From Conchocele bisecta (lineage: Eukaryota; Mollusca; Bivalvia; Lucinida; Thyasiridae), in contig CM055271.1 of NCBI GenBank assembly GCA_029237695.1, positions 82,719,488-82,783,487 of the forward strand: 64,000 nt of DNA. The letters run 5' to 3'. The notes beneath the pieces are model-generated. The model was not told where the DNA came from. It searched no databases and saw only the letters and a program-made list of their open reading frames with translations. This document shows positions 31,619 to 42,959 of this stretch, one piece after another (positions within the stretch are counted from its first letter, which is position 1; each line of letters opens with the position of its first letter). Both the position numbers and the translations under genes were made by a program.

Positions 31619-31879
31619 AATACAAATATCGTTACATGCATAATTCAATCGACAAACTAATTATCATCAATCAATCTGATTAAAGGTACACGCCCACTCA
31701 ATAGGCACATTATATTCTTTATAAGTTGGGACCACATTGACTACATACACGATTCACACACCGAGTATATAATCAAATAACTGAAAGAACTGAAACTGTA
31801 TCGCCAGAAACAAAAGGTAGGAAAGTATGCCTGCCCCACACTGATCATGCCTCCATTGGAAGCCTTTATACAACTATTG

Positions 31880-32189
31880 ATCAGTAGCCGATTTCATCAA
31901 CATTGCAAAGTATACTTTCCTAGCAAAGTATACTTTGAGGGAGAAATTTTCAATTTTAGAATAAATTTATAATTTTTATTATACTGAATTTATTACATTA
32001 TCACAGCCATTTTGGCTGTGATAATGTAATAAATTCAGTATAATAATTCTACATATTTTTAATCATGAAATATATGCATTTGTTAGTTCTATATGAAATA
32101 ATGCATTTCATGAAAAATAAATGATTACTCCCTCAAAGTATACTTTGCTAGAAAAGTATACTTTGCAATGTTGGTGAAATAGGCCCCTG
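31880..32189. mobile_element. F1 MITE, full copy
   Basis: Ends 'gtagccgatttcatcaacat' and 'atgttggtgaaataggcccc'. The central hairpin 'cacagccattttggctgtg' is perfect. Confidence 0.88.
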
Positions 32190-32647
32190 GTGTCGGGTGC
32201 ATACCATTATAACGTTCGGCAAACAGTTTAAGTGTTATTATAAGAATATTTATAGTCGTGCTACCAACATGTGGATAAGTTGTCTTGTAATAAAGAGTTA
32301 ACTGCAGTGAATGAGTTTGTGAAATTACTTTGGCCTTGATGAAATGGAATCATCATAAATTGCCGCACAATTACGGACATCGCTACTGATGGCGCATCGA
32401 TTATGCATAGATACAGCGTATGGAGTGTGTCGTCCGTACCGTCAAAGGTTCACGATATAACACTATATTCCACCGTTCAGAACCCGTTCTCTTCCTGATC
32501 ACAGTTTGAATCAAAGATAATTTCTTCGTAAATGTGATGTAATGCAGTAACGCGGCAATTTTCACAAATATGTTTTACATTTTTTTGTGTAAAAATTGCC
32601 TCGTTACTGTATCCTATAGGACACATGGAGTGGCCAACTCGGTCATA
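32190..32647. other. No gene recognised before the gap
   Basis: Unique-looking AT-rich sequence. Coding was looked for because the RalGDS-type gene should have exons upstream, but none was recognised. Confidence 0.4.
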
Positions 32648-33147
32648 NNNNNNNNNNNNNNNNNNNNNNNNNNNNNNNNNNNNNNNNNNNNNNNNNNNNN
32701 NNNNNNNNNNNNNNNNNNNNNNNNNNNNNNNNNNNNNNNNNNNNNNNNNNNNNNNNNNNNNNNNNNNNNNNNNNNNNNNNNNNNNNNNNNNNNNNNNNNN
32801 NNNNNNNNNNNNNNNNNNNNNNNNNNNNNNNNNNNNNNNNNNNNNNNNNNNNNNNNNNNNNNNNNNNNNNNNNNNNNNNNNNNNNNNNNNNNNNNNNNNN
32901 NNNNNNNNNNNNNNNNNNNNNNNNNNNNNNNNNNNNNNNNNNNNNNNNNNNNNNNNNNNNNNNNNNNNNNNNNNNNNNNNNNNNNNNNNNNNNNNNNNNN
33001 NNNNNNNNNNNNNNNNNNNNNNNNNNNNNNNNNNNNNNNNNNNNNNNNNNNNNNNNNNNNNNNNNNNNNNNNNNNNNNNNNNNNNNNNNNNNNNNNNNNN
33101 NNNNNNNNNNNNNNNNNNNNNNNNNNNNNNNNNNNNNNNNNNNNNNN
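32648..33147. other. Assembly gap of exactly 500 N
   Basis: The round length indicates a scaffolding placeholder, so true distance, and possibly order across it, are unknown. It separates the end of the PhyH gene from the 3' end of the RalGDS-type gene. Confidence 0.98.
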
Positions 33148-34106
33148 TTTCCACGGGTTTTAACGCATTACACGTTTTGGTATGCCAACTGTGTATCGCG
33201 TAGAATGCGCATGCTCAGATCGTTCTTCGTGTGTGTGTATATACTTCTAGACTGCAGGGCTTCTAAAATTTTCAGTTTTCCGGTTCTGGACCGATTTTTG
33301 AACTCTCAGACCGATTGAGATTTGAAAACTAGTCTTAAAAATCGGTCCGAGAAAAATTGCCAGTCGGCTGCTATTTCGCTATAAACCTTGTAAATTTACC
33401 GGTTTTGACCACCAAGTTAAACCAGTGTGCAGCTCGCTGTGTATTTAGTTTCTCCAAATATCGATTTTTCTTAACACACGCGTGGGACAGGTGTATAGCG
33501 GATTAGTGACTGAAATAGACTGCCTTCAGCGTAAAGATACGAGAGTTCCTAGACTCGCCATTTCTGATGATGTTAAAATAAAATAAAGAAACCATGCACT
33601 GTGTTTATCTGTGTTCGTAATATTTAACCCCAAGTAACTGACACGGACTATCGGCCCAGGCTATTCCATATTAATTAGGAACTGTTGCATTACGCTGTAT
33701 TAGGGGTAATTTTTGTGTATATAAAATGTACATGTACGTAGGAATGCCGCAGATCCTGATGAGCCGGCTCACGTGATCTACAATTCGCAAACATTTTGAT
33801 AAACGACAAGGTACATCTGTCGTGTTAAAAGCGTGACTCATTAGACATCAGGGATTAGGGATCAATTGAAGTGCTAAATCACACCGCCGTGTACGAACCG
33901 TATTATACGTTTAAACAACGTATACAACGCTTTTAAACTAAACAGTTTGACAATGTGTATTACACGTGTACGAACCGTATTATACGTTTAAACAACGTAT
34001 ACAACGCTACAGCAAACCGTTGCGTTCTCGTTGTGTTTGCAAGTGTTGTCTACGGTGGAACAAAAACGGAGACTGCACTGTAACTAATGAAGTGGATGTA
34101 AAGTTC
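33148..34106. other. No gene recognised; a ~42 bp direct repeat at 33,892-34,007
   Basis: 'gtgtacgaaccgtattatac' and the following 'gtttaaacaacgtataca' occur at 33,892 and again at 33,967. 33,290-33,345 holds a small inverted repeat ('ttctggaccgatttttg' / 'aaaaatcggtccgag'). Confidence 0.6.
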
Positions 34107-34307
34107 AGAGCTCCAGTTAAGGTGCGTAATTTGATCAACTTTGGGGGGATTTTGTTATTTCTTCACCAAAAATGGCAAGTAGGGAGTGCTTTAGAATCGT
34201 CTCATTGAGACGATTCTAAATAACTCCCAACTTGCCATTTTTGGTGAAGAATGAAGAAAAATACCTCGAATATTTGGTAAAATTACGCACCTTAACTGGA
34301 GCTCTGA
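34107..34307. mobile_element. F3 MITE, full copy, 26 bp before a coding exon
   Basis: 'agagctccagttaaggtgcg' and 'gcaccttaactggagctctg'. The hairpin 'tagaatcgtctcattgagac' is at the centre. Confidence 0.92.
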
Positions 34308-34333
34308 ACCTGACATGTTCGCATGTTTTACAG

Positions 34334-36707
34334 CTGTCCCATTCTTCATCTACCTCATCCCTCGTGTCATGTGACAGTGACGTGTCGACGCCGTTTAGAT
34401 CATCGGACGCGTGTGTCATCCGTGTATCCCTGGAGACGGACGGCGTCACAGACTTCCACGTGTATAAAAGTATCATGGTACGTATATCAGCAGTCGCAAC
34501 CGTTTACGGAATGAAATTATGGGCTGTTGCATTTACTGGGGTACATAATACATTTGGTCTGTTCAAAGGACTCCTCGCAATCTTTAAACAGACCACATGT
34601 AGTGTTCACCCCAGTAAACGCAACAGCCCATTGTGTTATTACTTATATTTACACTGAATTTGCTGATAGTTTCAAAAATGTAAATAACCAAATATGGCGT
34701 TAAAATTAAGAATAATCTTGTTTTACGTCATTTTGTCGCAATGCCTGGAACAGCGACGTTGCCGGTCAATAGTGTGCAGTTATTGACAACCTCGTGGAAT
34801 TTATGGACGTCAAACAAACTTTAACCAGTCAACAACATGGCGCGACGTCACGTGGGTCTAATGTATTGTATTGGAATGTAAACACAATACGTCAAACGGG
34901 CGTTTGCATTATGAATGTATAGAATTTATAGGTGTAGATATAACTTTTTGAATGCATAGTTTTTTAGATAGTGGAGGGGGCATTTAGTGTTACCCCTGTC
35001 CGGCCGTCCGTCACAAACCTTGTCAGGGCTCCAGATAAGGAATTAGTAATTGAGTATTGTTACTCCATCATTTCTGAAGCAATTGGGTATTTCAAAATTT
35101 TAATTGGGTAAAATAAGATCACACTACTGTTTACACATCAACAGACCGCAATTATTGAATAGTTTGCTTTGAAATGAAAACATGTCTTGGCATTTCATTA
35201 GAATTGTCTCCTTGGAGACAATTCTAATGAAATACCAAGATATGTTTTCATGGAAAATAAGAAAAATATGCTATATTTGTGGTCTGTTTATTGATTTCTG
35301 CAGCATGATAAAAGGTACCACAAAATTTGTATTGCTTTTTGATACTCGCTACTTCTGATTTCAATTGTGCTTTTGGCAATTTCAATTGGGTATTTAAGCA
35401 AATACGCAGCTTATCTGGAGCCCTGCCTTGTAACTCGCAAGACGTTCAAACCATAATAGATAGAGACTTTAAACTTGGTATGTAGCTTCCTTGTGGTATG
35501 TAGATGTGCAAACTTAATTTGGATTTTTTATTTGGATTATCTCCCCGTTTTGGAAGTTGGGAGTTGAAATTTCGCAAGTCTGCCTTGTAATGATCATTTG
35601 TTCTAATGTTACAGCTGCGCAACACGGAGCATACCCACACAGTGATTCAGCGAGTCGTGGACAAGTACGATAAACAGGGGACGGCACACGACTACTGCCT
35701 TCTACAGGTGCTCGACGATAATGGTGAGTTACACCCCCACTCATTCACCATTATATGAGACAAGCCATGTTGTTTTGTACCTAAGAATATGTGCGATGTT
35801 TTCTGAATAAAAAAAATATTTACAGGAATTGTGATATTTTCTGTAAATGATGTCGAAAGTTGACAAAATCTTCAGAGCAAATGCAGATTTACGGAAAATA
35901 TTGTAAACTTTGTAAAAATATCACATGCGATCTATCTTGCTTGTTAGAAGCCTGATGCGAGTTTCATTGATGAAATGCCGAACAGTGCAGATCCTGATCA
36001 GACTGTGGATGTACAGGCTGATCTGGATCTACACGGGTCGCAAAACCCATAAGCCTTACTTCTCCAGTCACAGTGACACATCTCTGCAACAATATGCCAT
36101 ATTGACTTGAAAGGTACATGCCCACTCAGTAGGCACAAAATGTTCTTTATAGGAATTAATTCAGTGTATAATTGTGGCACTATTCCACCAGTTCTAAAAA
36201 TTATGAGTGCCCGCTATACAGATATAATCATTTAGTAATATTTATTTTACTGATAGTGACACGCAGTGGTATCAAGCTATTTTCATATGCAAATGAGGCA
36301 TTATATTTTTTATAAAGTATGATCATTGCACATCAAAAAAATAAATACAGGTAATAAATAGTAATGTCCGTTAACATTTTAAATATGGCATTGGACTGCA
36401 ATACCGAAGGTTGCGAGTTCAAGCTTCACCCCAGGCATGAAAATACTTATATAGTATTTCGCCCATTGGTCTGTGAGACAGGACTTTAAACTGTGGCCCA
36501 GTCTTTATATGACCTTACCTGTTGCTGGGTCGTTAAACCCTTTCACTTTCATTTCCTCCAGAGCTACTTATGCCGGAGAAAGCGAACGTTTTCTACGCAA
36601 TGAACAATACGGGGGAACTGAACTTTATTCTGCGGTCGCGCCGGGACCAAGAAGCTATGGCGAAAAACAAGAAGAGAGGACGACGGCGTCTGAAGCTGAG
36701 TTTATGA
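34334..36707 (+). CDS. RalGDS/RGL-type Ral guanine-nucleotide exchange factor, C-terminal Ras-association domain, last three exons only
   Basis: Exons are 34,334-34,477, 35,615-35,723 and 36,562-36,707 (stop TGA). Introns are GT-AG with matching phases, giving 133 residues. The first exon has a Ser-rich linker (LSHSSSTSSLVSCDSDVSTP) and then the first strand of the RA domain (ACVIRVSLETDG). The second supplies the helix and 'DYCLLQVLDDN'. The third has 'LLMPEKANVFYAMNNTGELN' and 'FILRSR', the signature end of RalGDS/RGL RA domains, followed by a basic tail (KNKKRGRRRLKLSL). In this family the RA domain binds Ras-GTP and recruits the exchange domain that activates Ral at membranes. The RasN and CDC25-type exons are not visible, so the gene is incomplete here: it is interrupted by the 500 N gap, misjoined, or extends left of the window. 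RalGDS cannot be told from RGL1-3 types. Confidence 0.9.
34516..34640. repeat. Foldback in the first RalGDS-type intron
   Basis: 'gggctgttgcatttactggg' faces 'ccagtaaacgcaacagccca'. Inner arms are 'ggtctgttcaaag' and 'ctttaaacagacc'. Confidence 0.85.
35031..35425. mobile_element. F3-related foldback (GGCTCCAGATAAG ends)
   Basis: 'agggctccagataaggaatt' to 'cgcagcttatctggagccct'. A strong central hairpin (about 35,190-35,245) is centred on 'attgtctccttggagacaat'. Confidence 0.85.
35426..35560. repeat. Diverged monomer of the left-edge satellite
   Basis: Carries 'ccttgtaactcg' (35,426 region), 'ttggtatgtagcttcct' and 'tagatgtgcaaactt', the same order as the 165 bp satellite at 1-1247. It lies ~55 bp before the second RalGDS-type exon. 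Confidence 0.75.
35755..35930. mobile_element. Foldback MITE, family F14
   Basis: 'gagacaagccatgttg' and 'tgtacctaagaatatg' lead into arms 'gatattttctgtaaatga' and 'tttacggaaaatattgtaaa'. The loop contains 'cagagcaaatgcag'. Confidence 0.75.
35935..36082. mobile_element. F8 repeat, 3' arm
   Basis: 'cttgcttgttagaagcctga', 'gaacagtgcagatcctgatc', ending 'cttctccagtcacagtg'. Confidence 0.8.
36104..36390. mobile_element. F6 element, inverted relative to 12,335
   Basis: 'acatgcccactcagtaggca' through 'tatttattttactgatagtg' and 'gctattttcatatgcaaatg' to 'gtcc' near 36,368. Confidence 0.78.
36391..36543 (+). mobile_element. tRNA-derived SINE
   Basis: 'tggcattggactgcaatacc' and 'gaaggttgcgagttcaagc' look like a tRNA-like head with a degenerate B box. 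The tail reads 'gttgctgggtcgttaaaccc' followed by TTTCACTTTCATT. The tail runs straight into the acceptor of the last RalGDS-type exon (18 bp away). Confidence 0.6.
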
Positions 36708-37428
36708 TAGTCAGCGGCTAGTACCGTGGCAGATATATATTTGTGCAGCTCACCTGACAAAAAGGGCTACCCACCGATGAAAGGACCTATGCGACCATCG
36801 TAGCAGTTAAATGTTTCATGTCGAAATTGGCGCCGGATTCCTGACAAATTTGTAGAAGATACTACATAAATACATTTTTGTCTAGTAACCTGCGCAACAA
36901 ATATGCACCAGTTATTAGATGAAAAATGCATGTATGCGATTAGCTCTAAGTAGAGCTGAGTGGCATCTCGTTAGGAAACCGATGCATTTTTCGATGTGAA
37001 ACATTTTACGCTGGCGTGGAGTGCAGCACCAGTGTTACAAGTGTAATTAACCCATTAAAGATATGTTAGAATTATAGTAGTATAAAACTTTTATGAGAAC
37101 AAAATGCATATTTTCTTTATTTCATCTCGAAAGTATAACGAGTGGTAACAACATATACCTTCATGGAGAAATAAACAAAATAATGAGAAATTTTTATAAA
37201 AATTATCGTATCCTTGGACTGAAATGGGAGATGGAAGCACGTTCTCTTGGAGTAACATATAGTCTGTTCTCAACTTGTGTTGCAACAGTGATCAATTTGT
37301 TCGTCACAGCTGGATTGAAATGGCTGGATTGAAATGGTTGGGATTGAAACGGCTGGATTGAAATGGCTTCCCAGATTCTACCATCAATTTTGATTATTAA
37401 CTTCATTAGTTGTGCCTGCCTAGCAATT
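36708..37428. other. Downstream of the RalGDS-type stop, no further gene
   Basis: Presumed 3' UTR and spacer. It contains a short degenerate array 'ggattgaaatggct' (37,313-37,370) and an inverted 'cgatgtgaaacattttacgc' relic near 36,993. ATTAAA occurs near 37,053, but a polyadenylation site is not proven. Confidence 0.5.
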
Positions 37429-37429
37429 G

Positions 37430-37605
37430 TGGCTGTGACTGGTGAAATGGGGCTTACATAATTTATGATCAAATAGCACACTCATGTAGCCTGGTATGAT
37501 GGAATGGCGAACAGTGCAGATCCTGATCAGACTGTGCGGATGCACAGGCTGATCTGGATCTACACTGGTCGTAACACCCGTAAGCTCCATTTCTCGAGTC
37601 ACATC
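37430..37605. mobile_element. F8 repeat copy
   Basis: 'gtggctgtgactggtgaaatgg' to 'gctccatttctcgagtcac'. The core 'ctgtgcggatgcacaggctg' is intact. Confidence 0.88.
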
Positions 37606-37647
37606 CAAACATTTGTTTCTAGATGCACTGAAGTTTTACAAATACAG

Positions 37648-38125
37648 GATCTACTGTGTGTTCAACGTTTGCTGCCGACGTACTTTTGGCTATTAAACAC
37701 ATTAAAACTAATAAATATTTACATGTAAGTACTTTTCCATCAATAATAAAAAAGTCACCCTCCCCAATTTGTTTTATTTGATGAAATTCCATCAAATATT
37801 AAGAAAAAAATATTTTCCTATGGGAATTTAGCATGAGGGCTAAAATAGATTTTTAAAAAATAAATTTTCCGTTTGTGGATCGATTTTCAAAATCTAACGT
37901 GTTTTACATTTTTTTTTTTCATTTTTCAACTCCTCACCAGCCTCTTCCACCTGTTTTTCTTCATCCATGTTAAATTGCCATAGGAAAATCGTTTTTTCGC
38001 TATTAATTCAATATTTGATGGAATTTAATCAAACAAAAACATTTTAATAAATATTTGTTTAGATTGAATGTGTTTAATAGCCAAATGTTTGTTGGCAGGA
38101 AAATGTAGAACAGACAGTAGTTGTA
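37648..38125. mobile_element. F13 foldback element, without the expanded core
   Basis: 'tctactgtgtgttcaacgtt' / 'aatgtagaacagacagtag' ends. Arms carry 'taaacacattaaaactaata'. It is ~480 bp against 1,386 bp for the copy at 28,012. Confidence 0.82.
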
Positions 38126-38460
38126 ATTCTTTCCGATATGTAACTTGTAAAATGCTTTCAAAGCGACGTTATAGGCAATTTGTTTTCTCGGTAGATAATT
38201 GTTAGCCTTAGTGTTGTTGACCTTGCATTGAAGGTCAGGCATGGCTTGATATATCATCGCAACTGTCATACAGTGTTTTTTGACGAGCTAACTTTCGAAA
38301 AGTGAGAATTCGTGTTCGCAATGACATCAGTCCTTCCATCTGTCCGATATCTGTTAAAAGGTTTTTTTTCCATGACTTTATCTCTGCAACCATGTTGGGT
38401 TGTATTGAAACTTCATATGCTTGTCTTTCACATGAAAACCTTGTTATTCCATATTTTAAA
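38126..38460. other. No gene recognised
   Basis: No repeat family of this window and no exon was identified. Confidence 0.4.
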
Positions 38461-38462
38461 CC

Positions 38463-38693
38463 ATTTTAACCTTTGAACCTGAAAGCCTGCTATAGCGGGG
38501 TTTGCAAACAGTGCAGATCCAGATGAGCTGGCTCGTAACGAGCCGTCTCATCAGGATCTGCACTTTTTGCAAGTAATTTTCATATTTTTTACAACAAAAA
38601 CATCCCCCTTTTCATAGATGGACTAAAATGGTCGGGAAATTAAATTATCACAGTCCATTCCAGTTACTTAGGGGTGAAAGGGTTAAAAGTGAT
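38463..38693. mobile_element. Foldback MITE, family F11
   Basis: The inner hairpin 'ccagatgagctggctcgtaa' / 'cgagccgtctcatcagg' is flanked by 'gcagatc' arms. It ends 'acttaggggtgaaagggtta'. Other copies are at 44,732, 49,772, 52,538, 52,729 and 56,704. Confidence 0.85.
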
Positions 38694-38749
38694 ATGACAG
38701 ACGTATCCCGACACTTGATGTGAATTTGATTGGCTGACATATTTGTCTT

Positions 38750-39235
38750 GTGCACTAATTTATGCCAAATGAACAAAATGAAAACGTTCCAAATGACATT
38801 ACCAATAGCAAGGTAAAACAATGATGTTTTGATGTTGATGTCACCATGTTTTAAGCATCTTTAGAAGCATCAGGGAATTTGATTGGTCGACCACATCACC
38901 GTAATTACTTCTTCATATTATGCACTAATGTTATGCCAAATGAACAAAATGAAGACATTCCAAATGACGTTACCAATAGCACGATAAATCAATGATGTTT
39001 TAATGTTGATATCATGTTTTAAACATCTTTAGACGCATCAGGGAATTTGATTGGTCGACCACATCACCGTAATTATATATTGATTATTGATATTATGCAC
39101 TAATGTTATGCCAAATGAACAAAATGAAGACGTTCCAAATGACGTTCCCAATAGCACGATAAATCAATGATGTTTTAATGTTGATGTCATCATGTTTTAA
39201 ACATCATTACTAGCATCAGTGACTAAGTAAAATCA
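38750..39235. repeat. Tandem array, family F12, three ~160 bp units
   Basis: Units contain 'gccaaatgaacaaaatgaag', 'cgttccaaatgacgtt', 'accaatagcacgataaatca' and 'catcagggaatttgattgg'. A single unit lies at 26,226 in PhyH intron 7. Confidence 0.88.
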
Positions 39236-39281
39236 CCAGTATTGCAATTTTCAGAATGTGTTACCGTTCGAGAAATGCAGA

Positions 39282-39628
39282 GCTCCAGATAAGTTTTGTA
39301 TCTAAAGAGTATTTTCCACCCATATTTCAAATTCAATGCGTATTTTACTTTTACAAATGTATTTAAATAAGGAACAAATGATAAAAAAATAAAACAAATT
39401 TAAAAATTCACTTATCTGAGCTGCAAAAAGCAAACACTGCTTTTTGCAGCTCAACTATAAAGTAAATTTTCAACTTTATTACATTATTTTCACTACTCAA
39501 TTTGAAAATCAATACATATTTTCTCATTGCTGTGAGTATTTTGTACTCCCACTTTTGATAATCGATGTGACTTCTACTAAAATAAGTGCGTAAAATACGC
39601 CAATACGCACCTTATCTGGAGCTCTGAG
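39282..39628. mobile_element. F3-related foldback (AGCTCCAGATAAG ends)
   Basis: 'cagagctccagataagtttt' to 'cgcaccttatctggagctct'. The central hairpin is 'gagctgcaaaaagcaaacac' against 'tgctttttgcagctc'. Confidence 0.88.
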
Positions 39629-39793
39629 AAATGTGTACGAAAACACAGAAACACAGAAATTCTTTTCTCCATGGAGATTTTCAACTAGATGCGAAAATAT
39701 TCAGTGGCGTCTGCTCACTGAAACATATTGGATATCTCCTAGTTTTCTGCTTTTTAGAAGGGTGAAGTTGTGTGATAAACGTAACTGGTGCAT

Positions 39794-40566
39794 ACATTTG
39801 GCTGTGACTGGAGAAATGTCTTAAGGGATTTGTGACCAGTGTAGCTCCTGATCCAATAGCACACTCATGTAGCCTGATCTATATTGCTTATTGGAAGCAA
39901 GACGGGTGTTTCATTGGTATAATAGCGGACAGTGCAGATGCTGATCAGACTGTGCGGATGCACAGGCTGATCTGGATCTACACTGGTTGCAAAACCCGTA
40001 AGCCCCATTTCTCCAGCCACAGCCTCAAATTATGTGGGACTCATTTCATAAGTCTCATGTTTATGGTGAAAACTGTTTTGAGATGTCCTATTTATCACCA
40101 TCCATTTTTTCATTCTGTGGTCCACCCTTTCTTTCTTAAGGTCAAATTCAAATGACTTTCGTGTTATGATTATCAAATGTCCATGTCTCGACATGCAGGC
40201 CACGGCCATCATGTTTCTCAGCGGCCTATCTATTCTCGATGTGGGCTTATTGTGGCATTGGCTGGAGAAATTGAGCTTATGGAATTTGTGGCCAATATAA
40301 CTCCTGATCAGATACACTTGTGTAGCCTGATAATGATCTATATTGCTTGTCAGAAGCATGATGCGTGTTTTGTTGGTGGAATTGCGAACAGTGCAGATAC
40401 TGATCAGACTGCAAATGCAGATCTCTATTGCTTGTTGGAAGCATTACAGTGTTTCATTGATGGAATGGCGATCAGTGAAGATCCTGATCAGACTGTGCGG
40501 ATGCACAGTCTGATCTGGATCTACACTGGTCGCAAAACCCATAAGCCCCATTTCTCCAGTCGGCGA
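39794..40566. mobile_element. Two F8 repeat copies (39,794-40,024 and 40,252-40,566)
   Basis: Both have 'gatcagactgtgcggatgca' followed by 'tctggatctacactgg'. The second also carries an extra partial arm repeat ('attgcttgttggaagcatta'). Confidence 0.85.
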
Positions 40567-40689
40567 CATATATCTTTGTCATGGTACTAGTTTTGCCGAC
40601 GTTCTGTCTCATTGTTTGATCAGTTATATGTATTAGTTAGCACCTTATTTATGGCGGGACTTGAAGTGAAAACATTGGCCTATATAAGA

Positions 40690-40925
40690 TCCACATGTGG
40701 GTACTGATCCTATTACTTTTAGGGGAAGGGAACAAGTGACTTTGGTGTTATATGGACCTGGCACCAGGTTATTCTAATTTCAGGGCTGTATATTTTTTTT
40801 TTCGATGTAGATATTCCGTTCAGATTTTGGGATTTTCCGGGATTTTCCGCAGGTTAAATGCGGGATCGAACCCGTTGGCCCGGCCTTAAATGACCATAGC
40901 TGTTGCCATTACCCTACCCAAAACT
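40690..40925 (+). mobile_element. SINE-like retroposon, family F9, 3' part
   Basis: 'aggggaagggaacaagtgac', 'aatttcagggctgtatattt', 'gggatcgaacccg' and 'ttaaatgaccatagctgttg'. The (AAAC)n tail is missing. Confidence 0.75.
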
Positions 40926-41505
40926 ACGTGAAAATCAAATAAAATGTGGGTAGGTCCGAATCCCTTGACTATCAACTTTCTGAGCATTTACTTGAAATCC
41001 CATGCTCAAATTAGAACAGTTTGGTTGCCAAGACTGAGCTGCACTCAGGCTGAGCCAGTCATTTTTTGTTTGTTACTATAATCTATGATTTGTGATCGTT
41101 CTCCCAAGAATATTCTCAAAATTTGAAATCGAAGGGAACCAAAACTAATTTCACACGGCAGCCATTTTGAAATTCACATTTTGAAACTAAGAATTTTCGA
41201 TTGTCTCCCCTTCTTTTTTGAAAAGCCATGTGTACCATATGTCATGCATTCTGACGGAAGTGCATACCTATACATTTATCGAACCCACTATTGTGTCAAA
41301 CTCTTTGGGCCAATTTTATCATATCAACTATAAGTCTTTGTAAACTGATCAGCATTTTCTTCCATACTGCCACGGTCAGCATCTGTTTTGTCCGATGCGA
41401 CATTATGTTCATCTGCTGACCAACATAAACCCTGATCGCACTGCCATGTTGTAGATGCTGAGCTAGGTGTGTGCGAGCAAATGCTGATATATTGATATGT
41501 TTGTA
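40926..41505. other. No gene recognised
   Basis: AT-rich sequence. No exon or known repeat of this window was identified. Confidence 0.4.
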
Positions 41506-41507
41506 TG

Positions 41508-41757
41508 AGATGAGCCAAATGATTTTATACCTAAGAAGCTGTGCGATATCTCATGATTTTATTTTTACAAAAAACTGTGATATTTTCTGTAAATAATGTC
41601 GAAAGTTGACAAAATGCTCATAGCAATTCCGCATTTGCTGTGAAAATTTTGTCAACCTTCGACGTCATTTACGGAAAATATCGTAAATTTTGTACAACTA
41701 CTCTATCAGATGTCTACCACACATCTCCTAGGTGGAAATGCACATGGCTCGTCTTGT
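41508..41757. mobile_element. F14 foldback MITE
   Basis: 'atgagatgagccaaatg' to 'catggctcgtc'. Arms are 'gtaaataatgtcgaaagttg' and 'caaccttcgacgtcatttac'. Confidence 0.82.
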
Positions 41758-41894
41758 TCATAGCGCATGTTATTTGCTTTGTAAATGTTTGTAATTATTT
41801 AAGAATATTTATCTAGTCAGACAAACATTTGAATATCAAGCTGTCTATGTCAGCATTAACCGAATTGTTTGTATGACGGACAAAAGGGACTTTA

Positions 41895-42095
41895 CGTACA
41901 GGTGGAAGACTCGAACCTGTGACATAAAAATCAAAAAAATCCCAATAACAAAATCCATTACCCCACCCACCTTGTATCGTACTGTACTCGTCGTATAAAT
42001 ATGTGTACGTAATGTACAGTACGATACCAGGTGGATGAGGTAATGGGATTTATTTTAAAATCACAGGTCCACGTCTTCCACCTGTGACTTTGCGA
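41895..42095. repeat. Foldback with GGTGGAAGAC ends
   Basis: 'acaggtggaagactcgaacc' faces 'cacgtcttccacctgtg'. The centre is 'tatcgtactgtac' against 'gtacagtacgata'. Related to 11,304-11,490. Confidence 0.82.
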
Positions 42096-42148
42096 CCAGC
42101 AAAGCCCCAGATGAAACCATGTGTCGGCATATGGTTTCTATGGCCAGA

Positions 42149-42775
42149 TCTGGGTGGCAGGTTGGGAGCATGTGAGGATCAATATAATGATGGGTTCATC
42201 CTTACAGGAATTCCAATATCCCTGCTTTAACCCTCGGGCACATTTTTGGGTTTCTGTTACAAGTGTTGAATTAGGTTATACCCATTATAAAAGTAGTAAG
42301 CTTAGTACTAACCCTATTACTTTTACTGAGTGATGCCACTTGGTCCCTTCCCCATAAAAGTAATAGGATTACCATTAATCATGTTACTCATATCAGGGTA
42401 TAACTCTCACATACAAGAAAGCCAAAGACGTACATGAGGGCCAAACCAGGGGACCGTTTCACTAAACTTCTTACGACTAAAATGTTTGTAAGTGCAAATT
42501 TAAGATCGTCTGTAATTTCAATTGATGGATTTACATTTATTGAGCATAGGCTGCATATGCAGCCTATGCTCAATAAATGTAAATCCATTAATTATTTACA
42601 AGAAAACATGTTAATGTGAAATATTTACAGACAATCATAATTTTGCACTTACGAACATTTTAGTCGTACGATGTTTAGTGAAACGGCCCCCAGGTCTCCT
42701 GTTGGCATTCCGGTAAGCATGAATCCCGATCGTTAAATTACCCATCGCATGCTCCCACCTGCCAGCCACTGCTAG
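42149..42775. mobile_element. Two F9 SINE-like copies in inverted orientation, one with an F2 MITE inside
   Basis: A plus-strand 5' part lies at 42,149-42,333 and a minus-strand part at 42,334-42,775 (read in reverse: 'gcgatgggtaatttaacgat', 'gacctgg...ctggtttggccctca'). The minus copy is split by the F2 MITE at 42,450-42,692. Confidence 0.78.
42450..42692. mobile_element. F2 MITE, full copy, nested in an F9 SINE
   Basis: 'accgtttcactaaacttctt' to 'atgtttagtgaaacggcccc'. It is inserted at the SINE position between GGAGACCTGG and TTTGGCC. Confidence 0.9.
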
Positions 42776-42959
42776 CTAGATTGTGTGAATGTGCATAGAA
42801 ACCATGCTCGATATTTGTAGCAAGGTCCCGTTTGTCTATTGTCCATTTTTGGTTGCAAAAAAAAGTTACATGTCATGTGACCCGTTCTTATTTGTTCCAA
42901 GTTGTTTATATGGTTATACATTGATTTTTTCCTGTCATATATACATGCATGTGTTCAAA

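Noticed and set aside
32477..33203. Long frames across the N gap
   Set aside because: They consist of undetermined residues and have no coding meaning.
33966..34320. Possible upstream RalGDS-type exon
   Set aside because: The frame crosses the F3 MITE and has no RalGDS-like residues; the direct repeat at 33,892-34,007 explains its start.
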